Origin: Gammaproteobacteria bacterium
GTDB lineage: Bacteria; Pseudomonadota; Gammaproteobacteria; Pseudomonadales; JAHEGP01
DNA: 37,995 nt
Assembly (NCBI GenBank): GCA_030618705.1
Contig: JAUXCW010000004.1
Location: 1-37,995 of the forward strand
Reading direction: 5' to 3'
Notes under the pieces: model-generated
What the model was told of the DNA's origin: nothing
What the model saw: the letters and a program-made list of their open reading frames with translations, nothing else
Databases searched by the model: none
Shown here: positions 16,819 to 25,645 of the stretch, piece after piece
How the letters are laid out: the number at the start of each line of letters is the position of its first letter
How positions within the stretch are numbered: position 1 is the first letter of the stretch
Program-made: the position numbers and the translations under genes

Positions 16819-17940
16819 TTAAATAACGGCTTTGGGATAGGATCCCAGTACTTTCAGCAATACCGACTGCTCTTCCAGGGCCTTGATGATGCGTTGGATA
16901 TGTGGATCCTGCAGGTGCCCCTCGAACTCCATAAAAAACACATACGCCCAGGTCTCGGTCCGCGATGGCCGGGTATCGATCCGCGTAAGACCGACTCCTT
17001 CCTTCTCGAACGGCTCTAACAAATGAAATAGCGCGCCCGGCTGGTTGCGCGTGGAAACGATAAGCGAGGTCTTGTCCCTGCCGCTGGGAGGCACATCCTC
17101 GCGCCCCACGATCAGAAAGCGGGTGGTGTTATCGGCGTAGTCTTCTATATTGGTCGCCAATCGTTTTAAACCGTAAAGCTCCGCGGCCATATCCCCGGCC
17201 ACCGCCGCCAGCGAGGGGTCCCCGGCCGCCATTCGCGCCGCCTCACCGTTACTGCTGACGGCAACGCGGTCGACGCCGGGCCAGTTTCGGTCCAGCCAAT
17301 GGCGACATTGGGCCAGCGCCTGCTGATGGGCACAAATACTGCGAATACCCTCGACCCCCGCCTCCGGCGCGGCCAGCAGGTGCAGCTGGATACGCAGCTC
17401 CACTTCACCGCATATCTTGAGGGGAGCGGCGATAAAGTGATCGAGGGTGTGACTGACCATACCCTCGGTGGAATTCTCCACCGGCACCACGCCGTAGCTG
17501 CACTCGCCGGATTCGACCTGGTTAAACACGTTGGCGATTGTCTGCTGGGGCCGGTTGATAACGGCGTGACCAAAATGCTTGAGCGCGGCCCCCTGGGTAA
17601 AGGTACCCTCCGGTCCGAGATAGGCCACCTGCAGCGGCTGCTCCAGCGCCAGGCAGGCGGACATGATTTCGCGAAAAATATGCGCCATGGACTGTTCGTC
17701 CAGGGGGCCGGTATTGCGCTCCATCACCTTTCGCAAGACCTGGGCTTCCCGCTCGGGCCGGTAAAAAACCACGGCACCAGTATCGCCACTGGCAGGGCCT
17801 CCCGCCTGGACGGACTCGCTCTGCTTGACCCTGGAGACCTGCTCGGCACATCGTGCGCGATCATTAATCAAATGCTGAATCCGCTGATCCAGGCTGTCAA
17901 TCTCCTCGCGGAGCGTATCCAGGTCGGTCGATTCACCCAT
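16819..17940 (-). CDS. pheA: bifunctional chorismate mutase/prephenate dehydratase
   Basis: This 373-residue bifunctional enzyme of phenylalanine synthesis has an N-terminal AroQ chorismate mutase (LREEIDSLDQRIQHLINDRARCAEQV...FYRPEREAQVLRKV). The central prephenate dehydratase starts at VAYLGPEGTFTQGAALKHFG, with VPVENSTEGMVSHTLDHF and the catalytic TTRFLIVG near residue 275. The ACT domain (TSLIVSTRNQPGALFHLLEPFEKEGVGLTRIDTRPSR) gives feedback by phenylalanine; it reads GALF and DTRP where E. coli has GALV and ESRP, so sensitivity may differ. A glycine-rich insert near residues 45-55 lengthens the mutase loop. serC ends 3 nt upstream, so the genes are one operon. Confidence 0.96.
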   Translation of the reverse strand: MGESTDLDTLREEIDSLDQRIQHLINDRARCAEQVSRVKQSESVQAGGPASGDTGAVVFYRPEREAQVLRKVMERNTGPLDEQSMAHIFREIMSACLALEQPLQVAYLGPEGTFTQGAALKHFGHAVINRPQQTIANVFNQVESGECSYGVVPVENSTEGMVSHTLDHFIAAPLKICGEVELRIQLHLLAAPEAGVEGIRSICAHQQALAQCRHWLDRNWPGVDRVAVSSNGEAARMAAGDPSLAAVAGDMAAELYGLKRLATNIEDYADNTTRFLIVGREDVPPSGRDKTSLIVSTRNQPGALFHLLEPFEKEGVGLTRIDTRPSRTETWAYVFFMEFEGHLQDPHIQRIIKALEEQSVLLKVLGSYPKAVI

Positions 17941-17943
17941 GGC

Positions 17944-19023
17944 TCAGCCGTGCCGCTGTTCGAAATCGGCCATAAATTCGACCAGGCGATCCACCGCTTG
18001 CTCCGGCACGGCATTGTATATACTGGCGCGCATTCCACCCACCGAGCGATGCCCCTTCAGGTTGAGCAGGCCGGCCTCTTCCGCCTGCTGTAAAAAGGCC
18101 TTGTCGAGATCGCTGTCCGCGAGAGTAAAGGGAACGTTCATCAGGGAACGATCGCCCAGCTCGACCGGGTTACTATAAAAATCACTGGCATCGATCGCGC
18201 CGTATAACTTGCCTGCCTTGCGGCGGTTGACCTGCTCCATCGCGGCGAGCCCGCCGCCGCGCTTCAACCAGTCGAATACCAGCCCGGCCAGATACCAGGC
18301 ATAGCTGGGCGGCGTGTTGTACATCGACCCTGCCTCCGCGGCAACCTTGTAATCGAGCATGGTGGGGGTGATACCCCGGGCACGACCGATCAGCTCCCTG
18401 CGAACGATGACGACGGTGAGTCCGGCGGGGCCGATATTCTTCTGCGCGCCGGCATAGATTAGCCCGAACTTATCGACCTCGAGTGAGCGCGATAACAGGG
18501 TCGAGGACATGTCGGCGACCAGCGGTGCATCCACTTGCGGAATCCAGGAAAATTCGACGCCACCGATGGTTTCATTGGGGGTGTAGTGAAAATACGAGGC
18601 GTTTACGCTGCACTTCCAGCTGGAAAACGGCGGAATGGCAGTGAAATTCCCCTCTTCACCGCTGGCGACCACGTTGACGTCACAGTAACGCCGGGCCTCC
18701 GCAATGGCCTTTTTCGACCACTGCCCGGTGTTGAGGTAATCGACCACCGCATCCTCGGTCGACAGGTTTAAGGGGGCCGCGGCAAACTGCAGGCTGGCGC
18801 CGCCCTGCAAAAATAACACGGCGTAGTCATCGCCGATGTCCAGCAGTTCGCGCAGATCCGCCTCCGCCTGCTCGGCGATGGCGACGAACTCGGCGCTGCG
18901 GTGACTCATTTCCATCACCGAAAGACCCCGGCCCTGCCAGTCGACCAATTCGCCCTGCGCTCGCTCCAGCACGGCCTCGGGCAGTGCCGCCGGCCCGGCA
19001 CAAAAATTGTATTTGCGTGTCAT
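17944..19023 (-). CDS. serC: phosphoserine aminotransferase
   Basis: This 359-residue PLP enzyme makes phosphoserine from 3-phosphohydroxypyruvate, and an analogous intermediate of pyridoxal phosphate synthesis. MTRKYNFCAGPAALPEAVLERAQ opens the family fold, HRSAEFVAIAEQAEADLREL follows, and LQGGASLQFAAAPLNL contacts the cofactor phosphate. KFGLIYAGAQKNIGPAGLTVVIVRR holds the PLP lysine near residue 197, and NTPPSYAWYLAGLVFDWL and HRSVGGMRASIYNAV complete the active site. ATG 19023 follows GGGGGTAGAG. gyrA ends 36 bp upstream. In this PLP-independent DXP-dependent pathway, pdxJ at 31446 would act further along. Confidence 0.97.
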   Translation of the reverse strand: MTRKYNFCAGPAALPEAVLERAQGELVDWQGRGLSVMEMSHRSAEFVAIAEQAEADLRELLDIGDDYAVLFLQGGASLQFAAAPLNLSTEDAVVDYLNTGQWSKKAIAEARRYCDVNVVASGEEGNFTAIPPFSSWKCSVNASYFHYTPNETIGGVEFSWIPQVDAPLVADMSSTLLSRSLEVDKFGLIYAGAQKNIGPAGLTVVIVRRELIGRARGITPTMLDYKVAAEAGSMYNTPPSYAWYLAGLVFDWLKRGGGLAAMEQVNRRKAGKLYGAIDASDFYSNPVELGDRSLMNVPFTLADSDLDKAFLQQAEEAGLLNLKGHRSVGGMRASIYNAVPEQAVDRLVEFMADFEQRHG

Positions 19024-19059
19024 TCTCTACCCCCTGGATCAAAAGATTTAACAAGCGGC

Positions 19060-21636
19060 TTATTCGGCTTCGGTAGTATTTCCACCCTCGTCGATATCAT
19101 CGTCGGGATCCGACTCTTCGACCCGTTCGATACCGACCAGGTGCTCGCCCTCTTTCAAGCGAATCAAGGTGACGCCCTGGGTATTGCGGCCGCTACGGGA
19201 AACCTCGTCGACCCTGGTCCTGACCAGCTTGCCCTGGTCGCTGATCAGCATCATTTCCTCACCGTTGCCGACCTGTATCGCACCGACCAACTGACCGTTG
19301 CGCTCGCTGCACTGCTGCGCAATGACGCCCTGGCCACCGCGCCCTTTAAGCGGGAAGTCGGCGACATCGCTGCGCTTGCCGAAGCCGTTGTAACTGGCGG
19401 TGAGAATATTCATATCGGGCCGGGGAATGATCAGGGAGATCAAGCGCTGGTCGGGGGCGAGGCGAATGCCTCTCACGCCCCGCGCCGTACGCCCCATGGC
19501 GCGCACCTCGGACTCCTTGAAGCGCATGCACTTGCCGTTGGAGCTGAAAAGCATGATATCGCAGCTGCCGTCAGTGATCGCGGTACCCACCAGGTGATCG
19601 TCATCCTCCAGCTCGAGGGCTATGAGGCCGGCGCTGCGCTGGCGGGAAAACGCCACCAGAGGCGTCTTTTTTACCGTGCCCCGGGCCGTGGCCATAAACA
19701 CGAATTGGTCCTCGGCGTACTCGTGCACCGGTAGAATCGAGGTGATACGCTCGCCCTCTCCCAGTGGCAACAGGTTAACCAGCGGGCGGCCGCGGGATGA
19801 GCGACTGGCCACCGGTATCTGGAATACCTTGAGCCAATACACCTTGCCGGCATTGCTGAAGCAAAGGATGACGTCGTGGGTATTGGCGATAAGCAGGTGC
19901 TCGACGAAGTCCTCTTCCTTGACCGCGGTGGCGGACTTACCCATACCCCCCCGGCGCTGGGCCTGATAGTCGGTCAACGGCTGGGTCTTGGCATAACCGC
20001 CCCGGGAGATGGTGACGACCCGGTCCTCCTCGGTGATGAGATCCTCGACTGTGAGGTCGTGACGCGAGCTGATGATCTCGGAGCGGCGTTGGTCGCCATA
20101 CTCTTCCTTCACCGCGTGTAATTCCTCGGTGATCACCTCCATCAGCCGGGCCGGATTGCCGAGAATTTCCAGATATTCGGCAATTTCCAGCAGTCTTTCC
20201 GAGTATTCCGCGAGCAGTTTTTCGTGCTCCATGCCGGTGAGCCGGTGCAGACGCAAATCGAGTATTGCCTGGGCCTGGACCGGGGAGAGGCGGTAAACGC
20301 CTTCGCGCAAACCGAACTCTTCCGGTAAATCCTCGGGCCGGCAGGCATCTTCGCCACTGCGCTCGAGCATCCGGATGACGTCGCCGGGGGGCCAATCCTT
20401 TGCCAACAAGCGCAGCCTGGCCTCGGCCGGGCTGGGTGAGGTTTTAATCAGCTCGATAACCGGGTCTATATTGACCAGGGCTATCGCCAGGCCCTCGAGG
20501 ATATGGCCCCGCTCCCGGGCCTTGCGCAACAGGTAGACGGTGCGGCGCGTAACCACCTCGCGGCGGTGACGCAAAAAGGCCACCAGCAATTCCTTGAGGT
20601 TGAGGGTTTTCGGCTGGCCGTCGACCAGGGCGACGACATTGATGCCGAAGACATTTTCCAACTGGGTCTGGGCGTAGAGGTTATTCAGTATTACCTCGCC
20701 CACTTCGCCGCGGCGCAACTCGATCACCACCCGCAACCCGTCCTTGTCGCTTTCGTCGCGCAGCTCGGTGATGCCCTCGATCTTCTTTTCCTTGACCAGC
20801 TCGGCGATTTTTTCGATCAGCCGAGCCTTGTTCACCTGGTAGGGCAATTCGGTAATGATGATAGTTTCGCGCTTGCCGGATGCATCCTGCACCACCTCGG
20901 CCCGCGAGCGAATGTAGATGCGTCCGCGCCCGGTGCGATAGGCCTGCACGATACCGGCCTTGCCGTTGATAATGGCCGCCGTGGGGAAATCCGGGCCGGG
21001 AATGATCTCCATCAGCTGGTCGATGGTGATATCGGGGTTTTCTACCAGTGCCAGGCAGCCCTCCACGATCTCACCCAGGTTGTGGGGCGGGATATTTGTT
21101 GCCATGCCGACAGCGATGCCCGAGGAGCCATTGACCAGCAGATTGGGCACCCGGGTGGGAAGGACATCGGGAATCTGTTCGGTGCCGTCGTAGTTCGGTA
21201 CGAAATCGACGGTTTCCTTGTCGAGGTCGGCGAGCAACTCATGGGCAATTTTAGACATGCGAATCTCGGTGTAACGCATGGCCGCGGCGGAATCCCCGTC
21301 GATAGAGCCAAAGTTGCCCTGGCCGTCAACCAGCATATAGCGCAGCGAAAAGCGCTGCGCCATGCGCACGATGGTGTCGTATACAGCGGAATCGCCGTGG
21401 GGATGATATTTACCGATCACGTCCCCGACCACCCTGGCCGATTTTTTGTAGGGTTTGTTCCAGTCGTTTTTCAGTTCGCTCATGGCGAACAGCACTCGAC
21501 GGTGGACAGGTTTTAATCCATCGCGAACATCGGGCAGGGCGCGGCCGACGATCACGCTCATGGCATAATCGAGATAAGACTGTTTCAGTTCATCTTCGAT
21601 GCTTACCGGCAGGACTTCTTTGGCGATTTCACCCAT
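19060..21636 (-). CDS. gyrA: DNA gyrase subunit A
   Basis: This 858-residue subunit breaks and rejoins DNA during ATP-driven supercoiling. The catalytic tyrosine is in [21 protein letters not shown]. The quinolone region reads [19 protein letters not shown], with serine and aspartate at the E. coli 83 and 87 positions, so no classical resistance change is present. The C-terminal beta-pinwheel starts with the GyrA box QRRGGMG, where Lys or Arg is usual at the sixth position. The start is ATG 21636 ([19 protein letters not shown]), as in Pseudomonas; a GTG at 21651 abuts the AGGGG and is unlikely. The tail is acidic, as in relatives. Confidence 0.97.
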   Translation of the reverse strand: MGEIAKEVLPVSIEDELKQSYLDYAMSVIVGRALPDVRDGLKPVHRRVLFAMSELKNDWNKPYKKSARVVGDVIGKYHPHGDSAVYDTIVRMAQRFSLRYMLVDGQGNFGSIDGDSAAAMRYTEIRMSKIAHELLADLDKETVDFVPNYDGTEQIPDVLPTRVPNLLVNGSSGIAVGMATNIPPHNLGEIVEGCLALVENPDITIDQLMEIIPGPDFPTAAIINGKAGIVQAYRTGRGRIYIRSRAEVVQDASGKRETIIITELPYQVNKARLIEKIAELVKEKKIEGITELRDESDKDGLRVVIELRRGEVGEVILNNLYAQTQLENVFGINVVALVDGQPKTLNLKELLVAFLRHRREVVTRRTVYLLRKARERGHILEGLAIALVNIDPVIELIKTSPSPAEARLRLLAKDWPPGDVIRMLERSGEDACRPEDLPEEFGLREGVYRLSPVQAQAILDLRLHRLTGMEHEKLLAEYSERLLEIAEYLEILGNPARLMEVITEELHAVKEEYGDQRRSEIISSRHDLTVEDLITEEDRVVTISRGGYAKTQPLTDYQAQRRGGMGKSATAVKEEDFVEHLLIANTHDVILCFSNAGKVYWLKVFQIPVASRSSRGRPLVNLLPLGEGERITSILPVHEYAEDQFVFMATARGTVKKTPLVAFSRQRSAGLIALELEDDDHLVGTAITDGSCDIMLFSSNGKCMRFKESEVRAMGRTARGVRGIRLAPDQRLISLIIPRPDMNILTASYNGFGKRSDVADFPLKGRGGQGVIAQQCSERNGQLVGAIQVGNGEEMMLISDQGKLVRTRVDEVSRSGRNTQGVTLIRLKEGEHLVGIERVEESDPDDDIDEGGNTTEAE

Positions 21637-21676
21637 ATTAGGCTCTGACACCCCTTGACTTTATCTTGACATTACA

Positions 21677-21691
21677 GTGCGGCTACCGCAC
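21677..21691 (-). promoter_or_regulatory. hairpin in the gyrA leader
   Basis: GTGCGG-CTA-CCGCAC is a perfect 6-bp stem about 40 nt upstream of the gyrA ATG. It could affect translation or mRNA stability; no T-run follows, so it is not an intrinsic terminator. Confidence 0.4.
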
Positions 21692-21742
21692 CAGAACGGC
21701 ACCGACCGCAACAGCTCATCGGCACCCTCGATAAAGCGCGAT

Positions 21743-21748
21743 ATCATA
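21743..21748 (-). promoter_or_regulatory. candidate -10 of gyrA
   Basis: TATGAT on the minus strand about 105 nt before the gyrA ATG. The -35 region is poor (CGGAAT at 17 bp), as is common for supercoiling-sensitive gyrase promoters. Confidence 0.4.
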
Positions 21749-21795
21749 GCAAATTTACCTGCCAATTCCGATAGTTAGTGCAATCTAATCAGCAG

Positions 21796-21837
21796 AAAAA
21801 GCCGCCGGGGAGCACGCCCTGCCCGGCGCCGGTTTTT
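21796..21837. terminator. terminator-like hairpin between divergent genes
   Basis: Five A residues, a CGCCGGG/CCCGGCG stem (21803-21809 and 21822-21828) with a 12-nt loop, two extra bases each side, then five T residues. It looks like a bidirectional intrinsic terminator, but no gene ends here on either strand. Confidence 0.5.
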
Positions 21838-21907
21838 CTGTCGTGGCCCGCACAATAAACGGTATACTCCGAATTTTTGCCGTCGCCTTGCATATTGGGG
21901 ATTCACC

Positions 21908-23254
21908 ATGCTCGATCCAGCCCGCCAGACAGTCGACCTGCTGTTGTTCCCTCGCTGGCTGGTGCCGATCGTGCCGGCCGATACCATTCTCGAGCACGCC
22001 GCCATCGCCATCGAGGGCGATCGCATCGTCGCCATCTGCTCGCAGCAAGAGGCCCGGCAACGCTTCCAGTCCGGGCGCACCGTCGAATTGCCGGAGCATG
22101 TCCTGCTGCCGGGCCTGATCAACGCCCACGGCCATGCGCCGATGAGTCTGTTCAAGGGCCTGGCCAACGACAAGCCACTGAGTGAGTGGCTGCAAGAGGA
22201 TATCTGGCCCGCGGAGGAGCGCTGGGTGAACCGGGACTTCGTCGCCGATGGCGCCGAGCTGGCCATCGCAGAAATGCTGCTGTCGGGCACCACCTTTTTT
22301 AGCGATATGTATTTTTTCCCGGAAATCGTCGCCGACTCCGTGCGCCACTCCGGCATCCGGGCCCAGCTGGCGTTCCCGATCCTCGACTTTCCGACCGTCT
22401 GGGGCAGTGGCCCGGATCACTACATCAGCATGGGTACCGCCCTGTTCGACGAATACAAAAATCACTCGCTGGTAAACATCGCCTTTGGGCCACACGCGAC
22501 CTATACCATATCGAGCAAACAGCTTGAGCGGGTTGCCATGCTCTCCGAGGAGCTGCAGGCCGCCGTGCAGATGCACATACATGAAACGCAGCTGGAAGTA
22601 GACCAGGCGCTGCAGGCAAGCGGAGTCCGCCCCCTGCGAAATCTGCGCGATATAGGCTTGTTGAACCCCCGCATGCAATGCGTACACGCCTGCGCCCTCA
22701 ATGATGAGGATATCGAGGATCTGGCGCTGACCTCCAGCCACGTCATTCACTGCCCGGAATCCAACCTCAAACTGGCCAGCGGCTTTTGCCCGGTGGCGCA
22801 GCTGCTGGAGCAGGGCGTAAACGTCGCGCTGGGCACAGACGGCGCCGCCAGCAATAACGACCTCGACCTGTTCGGCGAAATCCACACCGCCGCCCTGCTC
22901 GGCAAGGGCGTGGCGGGGGATGCCTCCGCACTACCCGCCTTCCAGGCCCTGGAGCTCGCCACCATCAACGGCGCCCGGGCGCTCGGAATGGAGCGGCAAC
23001 TCGGTTCGCTGGAAGTGGGCAAGCTGGCCGACATCATCGCCGTAAAGATAGGCGATATACGGCTGCAGCCGGTCTATAATCCTGTCTCTCAACTGGTCTA
23101 CAATCAGGTCTCGGACCTGGTAAGCCACGTCTGGGTCGGCGGCAAGGCGCTGCTGGAAGAGCGCCAATTGCTCACCCTGGACAGCGATTCGATCAAGCGG
23201 CGAGCGCAGCAATGGTCGCAAAAAATCACCGGAGCAAACCATGAAAGCAACTAG
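21908..23254 (+). CDS. mtaD: TRZ/ATZ amidohydrolase, 5-methylthioadenosine/SAH deaminase-like
   Basis: This 448-residue metal-dependent amidohydrolase has the family's metal ligands: HGH in INAHGHAPMSLFKGLANDKP (about residue 75), the histidine of QMHIHETQLEV, the histidine of VIHCPESNLKLASG, and the aspartate of ALGTDGAASNNDLDLF. The PA3170-type neighbour of gyrA in Pseudomonas deaminates methylthioadenosine, and the sequence (LSEWLQEDIWPAEERW) fits that group. The product would be methylthioinosine. The mtnA gene usually between it and gyrA is absent. ATG 21908 follows GGGGATT. Its final 14 bp overlap the 20-codon ubiG-like remnant. A TATACT at 21863-21868 may be its -10. The substrate is inferred from context. 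Confidence 0.9.
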   Translation: MLDPARQTVDLLLFPRWLVPIVPADTILEHAAIAIEGDRIVAICSQQEARQRFQSGRTVELPEHVLLPGLINAHGHAPMSLFKGLANDKPLSEWLQEDIWPAEERWVNRDFVADGAELAIAEMLLSGTTFFSDMYFFPEIVADSVRHSGIRAQLAFPILDFPTVWGSGPDHYISMGTALFDEYKNHSLVNIAFGPHATYTISSKQLERVAMLSEELQAAVQMHIHETQLEVDQALQASGVRPLRNLRDIGLLNPRMQCVHACALNDEDIEDLALTSSHVIHCPESNLKLASGFCPVAQLLEQGVNVALGTDGAASNNDLDLFGEIHTAALLGKGVAGDASALPAFQALELATINGARALGMERQLGSLEVGKLADIIAVKIGDIRLQPVYNPVSQLVYNQVSDLVSHVWVGGKALLEERQLLTLDSDSIKRRAQQWSQKITGANHESN

Positions 23255-23303
23255 CGTCAATACCGATGTCAACTATCTCGCCCACTTGTCCCGGCCCGCT
23301 TGA
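23241..23303 (+). pseudogene. ubiG: 20-codon remnant of ubiG (fused N- and C-termini)
   Basis: A short frame with GGAG 6 nt before its ATG overlaps the end of the amidohydrolase by 14 bp and stops 1 nt before mupP. It reads MKATSVN, then TDVNYLAHLSRPA. The second part resembles the end of UbiG, the SAM-dependent O-methyltransferase of ubiquinone synthesis (typically DVNYM followed by a short basic tail). The first part resembles a UbiG start. In Pseudomonas, ubiG is exactly between PA3170 and mupP. The simplest reading is an in-frame deletion of over 200 codons that kept the start, the stop and the translational coupling. UbiG would then be encoded elsewhere or lost. Confidence 0.6.
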
Positions 23304-23304
23304 T

Positions 23305-23985
23305 ATGACCCCGTCACTCAAAGCCGTGCTGTTCGACCTCGACGGAACACTGCTCGATACGGCACCGGACTTCGCCAATGTACTCAACGATATGCTGTTC
23401 AGCCGCGATAAACCGCCTGTGGCTTTTACCGACGTTCGCCAGACCGTTTCACACGGCGCCAGGGCGCTGGTGGAGCTCGGCTTTGGCGTGAGTGAAGGCG
23501 ACGAGGCATTCCCGTCGCTACTCGAAGAACTGCTGACACAATACCAGGCGAGACTCAGCGAGCAGACCGCCCTCTTCGAGAATATGGCGGAGTTACTCGC
23601 CTTTCTCGAACAACGAGGTATCGCCTGGGGTATCGTCACCAACAAACCCGCTGTTTACACCCGCGCTATACTGGAGGACCTTGGCCTGGCGCAACGTTGT
23701 GCAAGCGCCGTCTGCCCGGACCAGGTCCAGCACCGCAAGCCCCACCCGGAGTCGATTCTACTGGCGTGCTCCGAGATCGGCTGCGACGTCATGGACGCAA
23801 TCTATGTCGGCGATCACCGCCGGGACATCGAGGCGGGGATCAACGCCGGCATGCAGACCATCGCCGCCGCCTATGGCTATGTCGGCAGCGATGACTGCGC
23901 CACCGATTGGGGCGCCGACCGCGTCGCCGACAGCGTACTCGAAGTACACTTTTATATTCGCGAACGATTGGGGATGTTGCTATGA
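23305..23985 (+). CDS. mupP: N-acetylmuramic acid 6-phosphate phosphatase MupP
   Basis: This 226-residue HAD-family phosphatase removes phosphate from MurNAc-6-phosphate in the peptidoglycan recycling route of Pseudomonas, where the gene has this position. VLFDLDGTLLDTAPDF (about residues 9-24) supplies the nucleophilic and acid-base aspartates. IVTNKPAVYTRAIL carries motif II (Thr) with a cap region before it, Lys in QHRKPHPESIL is motif III, and YVGDHRRDIEAGINAGM is motif IV. ATG 23305 comes 1 nt after the ubiG remnant; the frame open to 23266 has no ribosome binding site. Phosphoglycolate phosphatase (Gph) is the alternative, but gene order favours MupP. Confidence 0.85.
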   Translation: MTPSLKAVLFDLDGTLLDTAPDFANVLNDMLFSRDKPPVAFTDVRQTVSHGARALVELGFGVSEGDEAFPSLLEELLTQYQARLSEQTALFENMAELLAFLEQRGIAWGIVTNKPAVYTRAILEDLGLAQRCASAVCPDQVQHRKPHPESILLACSEIGCDVMDAIYVGDHRRDIEAGINAGMQTIAAAYGYVGSDDCATDWGADRVADSVLEVHFYIRERLGMLL

Positions 23986-24731
23986 GCCTGCTCGACTACC
24001 ACGCACCGGAGCAACTGCTCGACGGGCGCATCATTCTGGTTACCGGTGCCGGCGACGGTATCGGCAAGGCCGCCGCACTCAGTTTCGCCGGGCACGGCGC
24101 CACGGTAATTCTCGTCGGTAAAACCAGCGCCAAGCTGGAGGCCGTCTACGACCAGATCATGGCTGCCGGCGGTCCGCAACCCGCCATCTACCCGATTCAT
24201 TTTGGCGGCGCGGTGGCCCGCGACTACCAGAATATGGCGCAGAAACTGGATGAGGAATTCGGCCGCCTCGACGGCCTGCTGCACAATGCCGGCATCCTCG
24301 GCCCCCACAGCCCCGTTGAGTCCACCGACCCCGACAAGTGGCAGGAAGTGATGCAGATCAACCTCAATGCGCCCTTTCTGCTGAGCAAATACCTGTTGCC
24401 GTTATTATCGGCATCCAGCGATGCCTCGGTTATTTTCACCAGCTCGGCGGTCGGCCGCCACGGGCGGGCCTACTGGGGCGCCTATGCCGTTTCCAAATTT
24501 GGTATCGAAGGATTGATGCAAGTGCTCGCCGACGAGGTCGAGGCCACGACCAATATCCGGGTAAACAGCCTCAACCCCGGTGCTACCGATACCGCCATGC
24601 GACGCCAGGCCTACCCCGCTGAAGACCCCTCCGGCAATCCGCAAGCGGCACAGCTAATGCCCGCCTACCTCTATCTCATGGGGCCGGACAGTCGCGGCGT
24701 TCACGCCCAGGCGCTTGATGCGCAGACCTGA
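23982..24731 (+). CDS. yciK: YciK family short-chain oxidoreductase
   Basis: This 249-residue SDR starts inside the stop of mupP (ATGA overlap), which gives translational coupling. ILVTGAGDGIGKAAALSFAGHGATVILVGKT is the nucleotide-binding fold, LLHNAGILGP the structural motif, and FTSSAVGRHGRAYWGAYAVSKFGIEG contains the catalytic Ser, Tyr and Lys. NPGATDTAMRRQAYP follows, a typical YciK feature. The physiological substrate is unknown. The protein ends at QALDAQT, and rluB is convergent 64 bp later. Confidence 0.93.
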   Translation: MSLLDYHAPEQLLDGRIILVTGAGDGIGKAAALSFAGHGATVILVGKTSAKLEAVYDQIMAAGGPQPAIYPIHFGGAVARDYQNMAQKLDEEFGRLDGLLHNAGILGPHSPVESTDPDKWQEVMQINLNAPFLLSKYLLPLLSASSDASVIFTSSAVGRHGRAYWGAYAVSKFGIEGLMQVLADEVEATTNIRVNSLNPGATDTAMRRQAYPAEDPSGNPQAAQLMPAYLYLMGPDSRGVHAQALDAQT

Positions 24732-24795
24732 AAATGCCAGCTGGCTGCACAGCTGTTTCGGGGCAAAGTTGCGGGGCTAAAGAAAAACAACGGGG

Positions 24796-25632
24796 CTAAC
24801 GTGTACGCCTGCGTGCGGGGCCACGCTGCTTGAGCTTTTCCAGTTGGCGACGGTACGCCTGGCGTTCCTGTTGGGTCAGCGGCTGCTCCCGTCGCGGCTT
24901 GATATCGACCTGCCGACACAGCTCATCGACATCGGCCTTGACCATTTCCAGCCAATCGCCGGGCTTGAGTATGCTTGGAATGGCCATCGTGCCGAAGCGC
25001 ACCCGCTTCAATCGACTGACCGTCACCTCCTGTGACTCCCACAAACGCCGAACTTCCCGGTTGCGGCCCTCGCGAATCGTGGCGCTATACCAACGATTGG
25101 CCCCGCGCCCACCCAGGGCGCGCACACTGGTAAAACGCGCGTTGCCGTCCTCCAGCAAGACACCCTCGCGCAGGCGCTGCAACATATCTTCATCCACCGT
25201 ACCGAGAATGCGGCAGGCATACTCGCGCTCGACTTCGGTTGAGGGGTGCATCAGGCGATTGGCCAGGTCGCCATCATTGGTGAACAGCAACAAACCGCTG
25301 GTATTGATATCGAGTCGCCCGACGACAATCCAGCGCTCACCCTTCAGGCGAGGCAGGCGGTCGAATACCGTGGGCCTTCCCCCGGGGTCACTGCGGGTCG
25401 AGATTTCACCTTCGGGCTTGTTGTAGGCCAGCACCCGACGCCGACGCTGGCTGGATTGGGTCGCCACCAGGGGTTTACCATCGACCTGGATTTTATCTTT
25501 ATAGGTGACGCGGTCGCCAATGCCGGCTCGCCGGCCGTTGACCGAAACTCGACCGGCCTCGATCCAGCGCTCCATTTCGCGGCGCGAACCCAGGCCCTGT
25601 GCGGCCAGTACTTTTTGCAGTTTTTCGTCCAT
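24796..25632 (-). CDS. rluB: 23S rRNA pseudouridine 2605 synthase
   Basis: This 278-residue synthase converts uridine 2605 of 23S rRNA to pseudouridine. An N-terminal S4 domain (KLQKVLAAQGLGSRREMERWIEAGRVSVNG) is followed by the RsuA-type catalytic domain, where GRLDINTSGLLLFTNDGDLANRLMHPS holds the catalytic aspartate near residue 108. YACRILGTVDEDML, REGRNREVRRLWESQEVTVSRLKRVRFG and a basic tail follow. The RsuA, RluE and RluF families are close, but linkage to scpAB and the S4 domain with REGRNREVRRL favour RluB. scpB ends 13 bp upstream, so it closes a segregation/rRNA operon. Confidence 0.93.
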   Translation of the reverse strand: MDEKLQKVLAAQGLGSRREMERWIEAGRVSVNGRRAGIGDRVTYKDKIQVDGKPLVATQSSQRRRRVLAYNKPEGEISTRSDPGGRPTVFDRLPRLKGERWIVVGRLDINTSGLLLFTNDGDLANRLMHPSTEVEREYACRILGTVDEDMLQRLREGVLLEDGNARFTSVRALGGRGANRWYSATIREGRNREVRRLWESQEVTVSRLKRVRFGTMAIPSILKPGDWLEMVKADVDELCRQVDIKPRREQPLTQQERQAYRRQLEKLKQRGPARRRTR

Positions 25633-25645
25633 TAGCGGCGCCGGA

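Noticed and set aside
20503-21516. 337-residue plus-strand frame
   Set aside because: Antisense to gyrA, which is unambiguous.
21785-22885. 366-residue open frame on the minus strand
   Set aside because: It lies antisense to the mtaD-like gene, whose metal-binding motifs are clear; the composition is that of a GC-rich shadow frame.
23060-23125. Apparent duplication VYNPVSQL / VYNQVSDL in the amidohydrolase
   Set aside because: The segment has the normal family length and spacing (VYDPVSQLVY...VxxVWV), so it is not a recent duplication.
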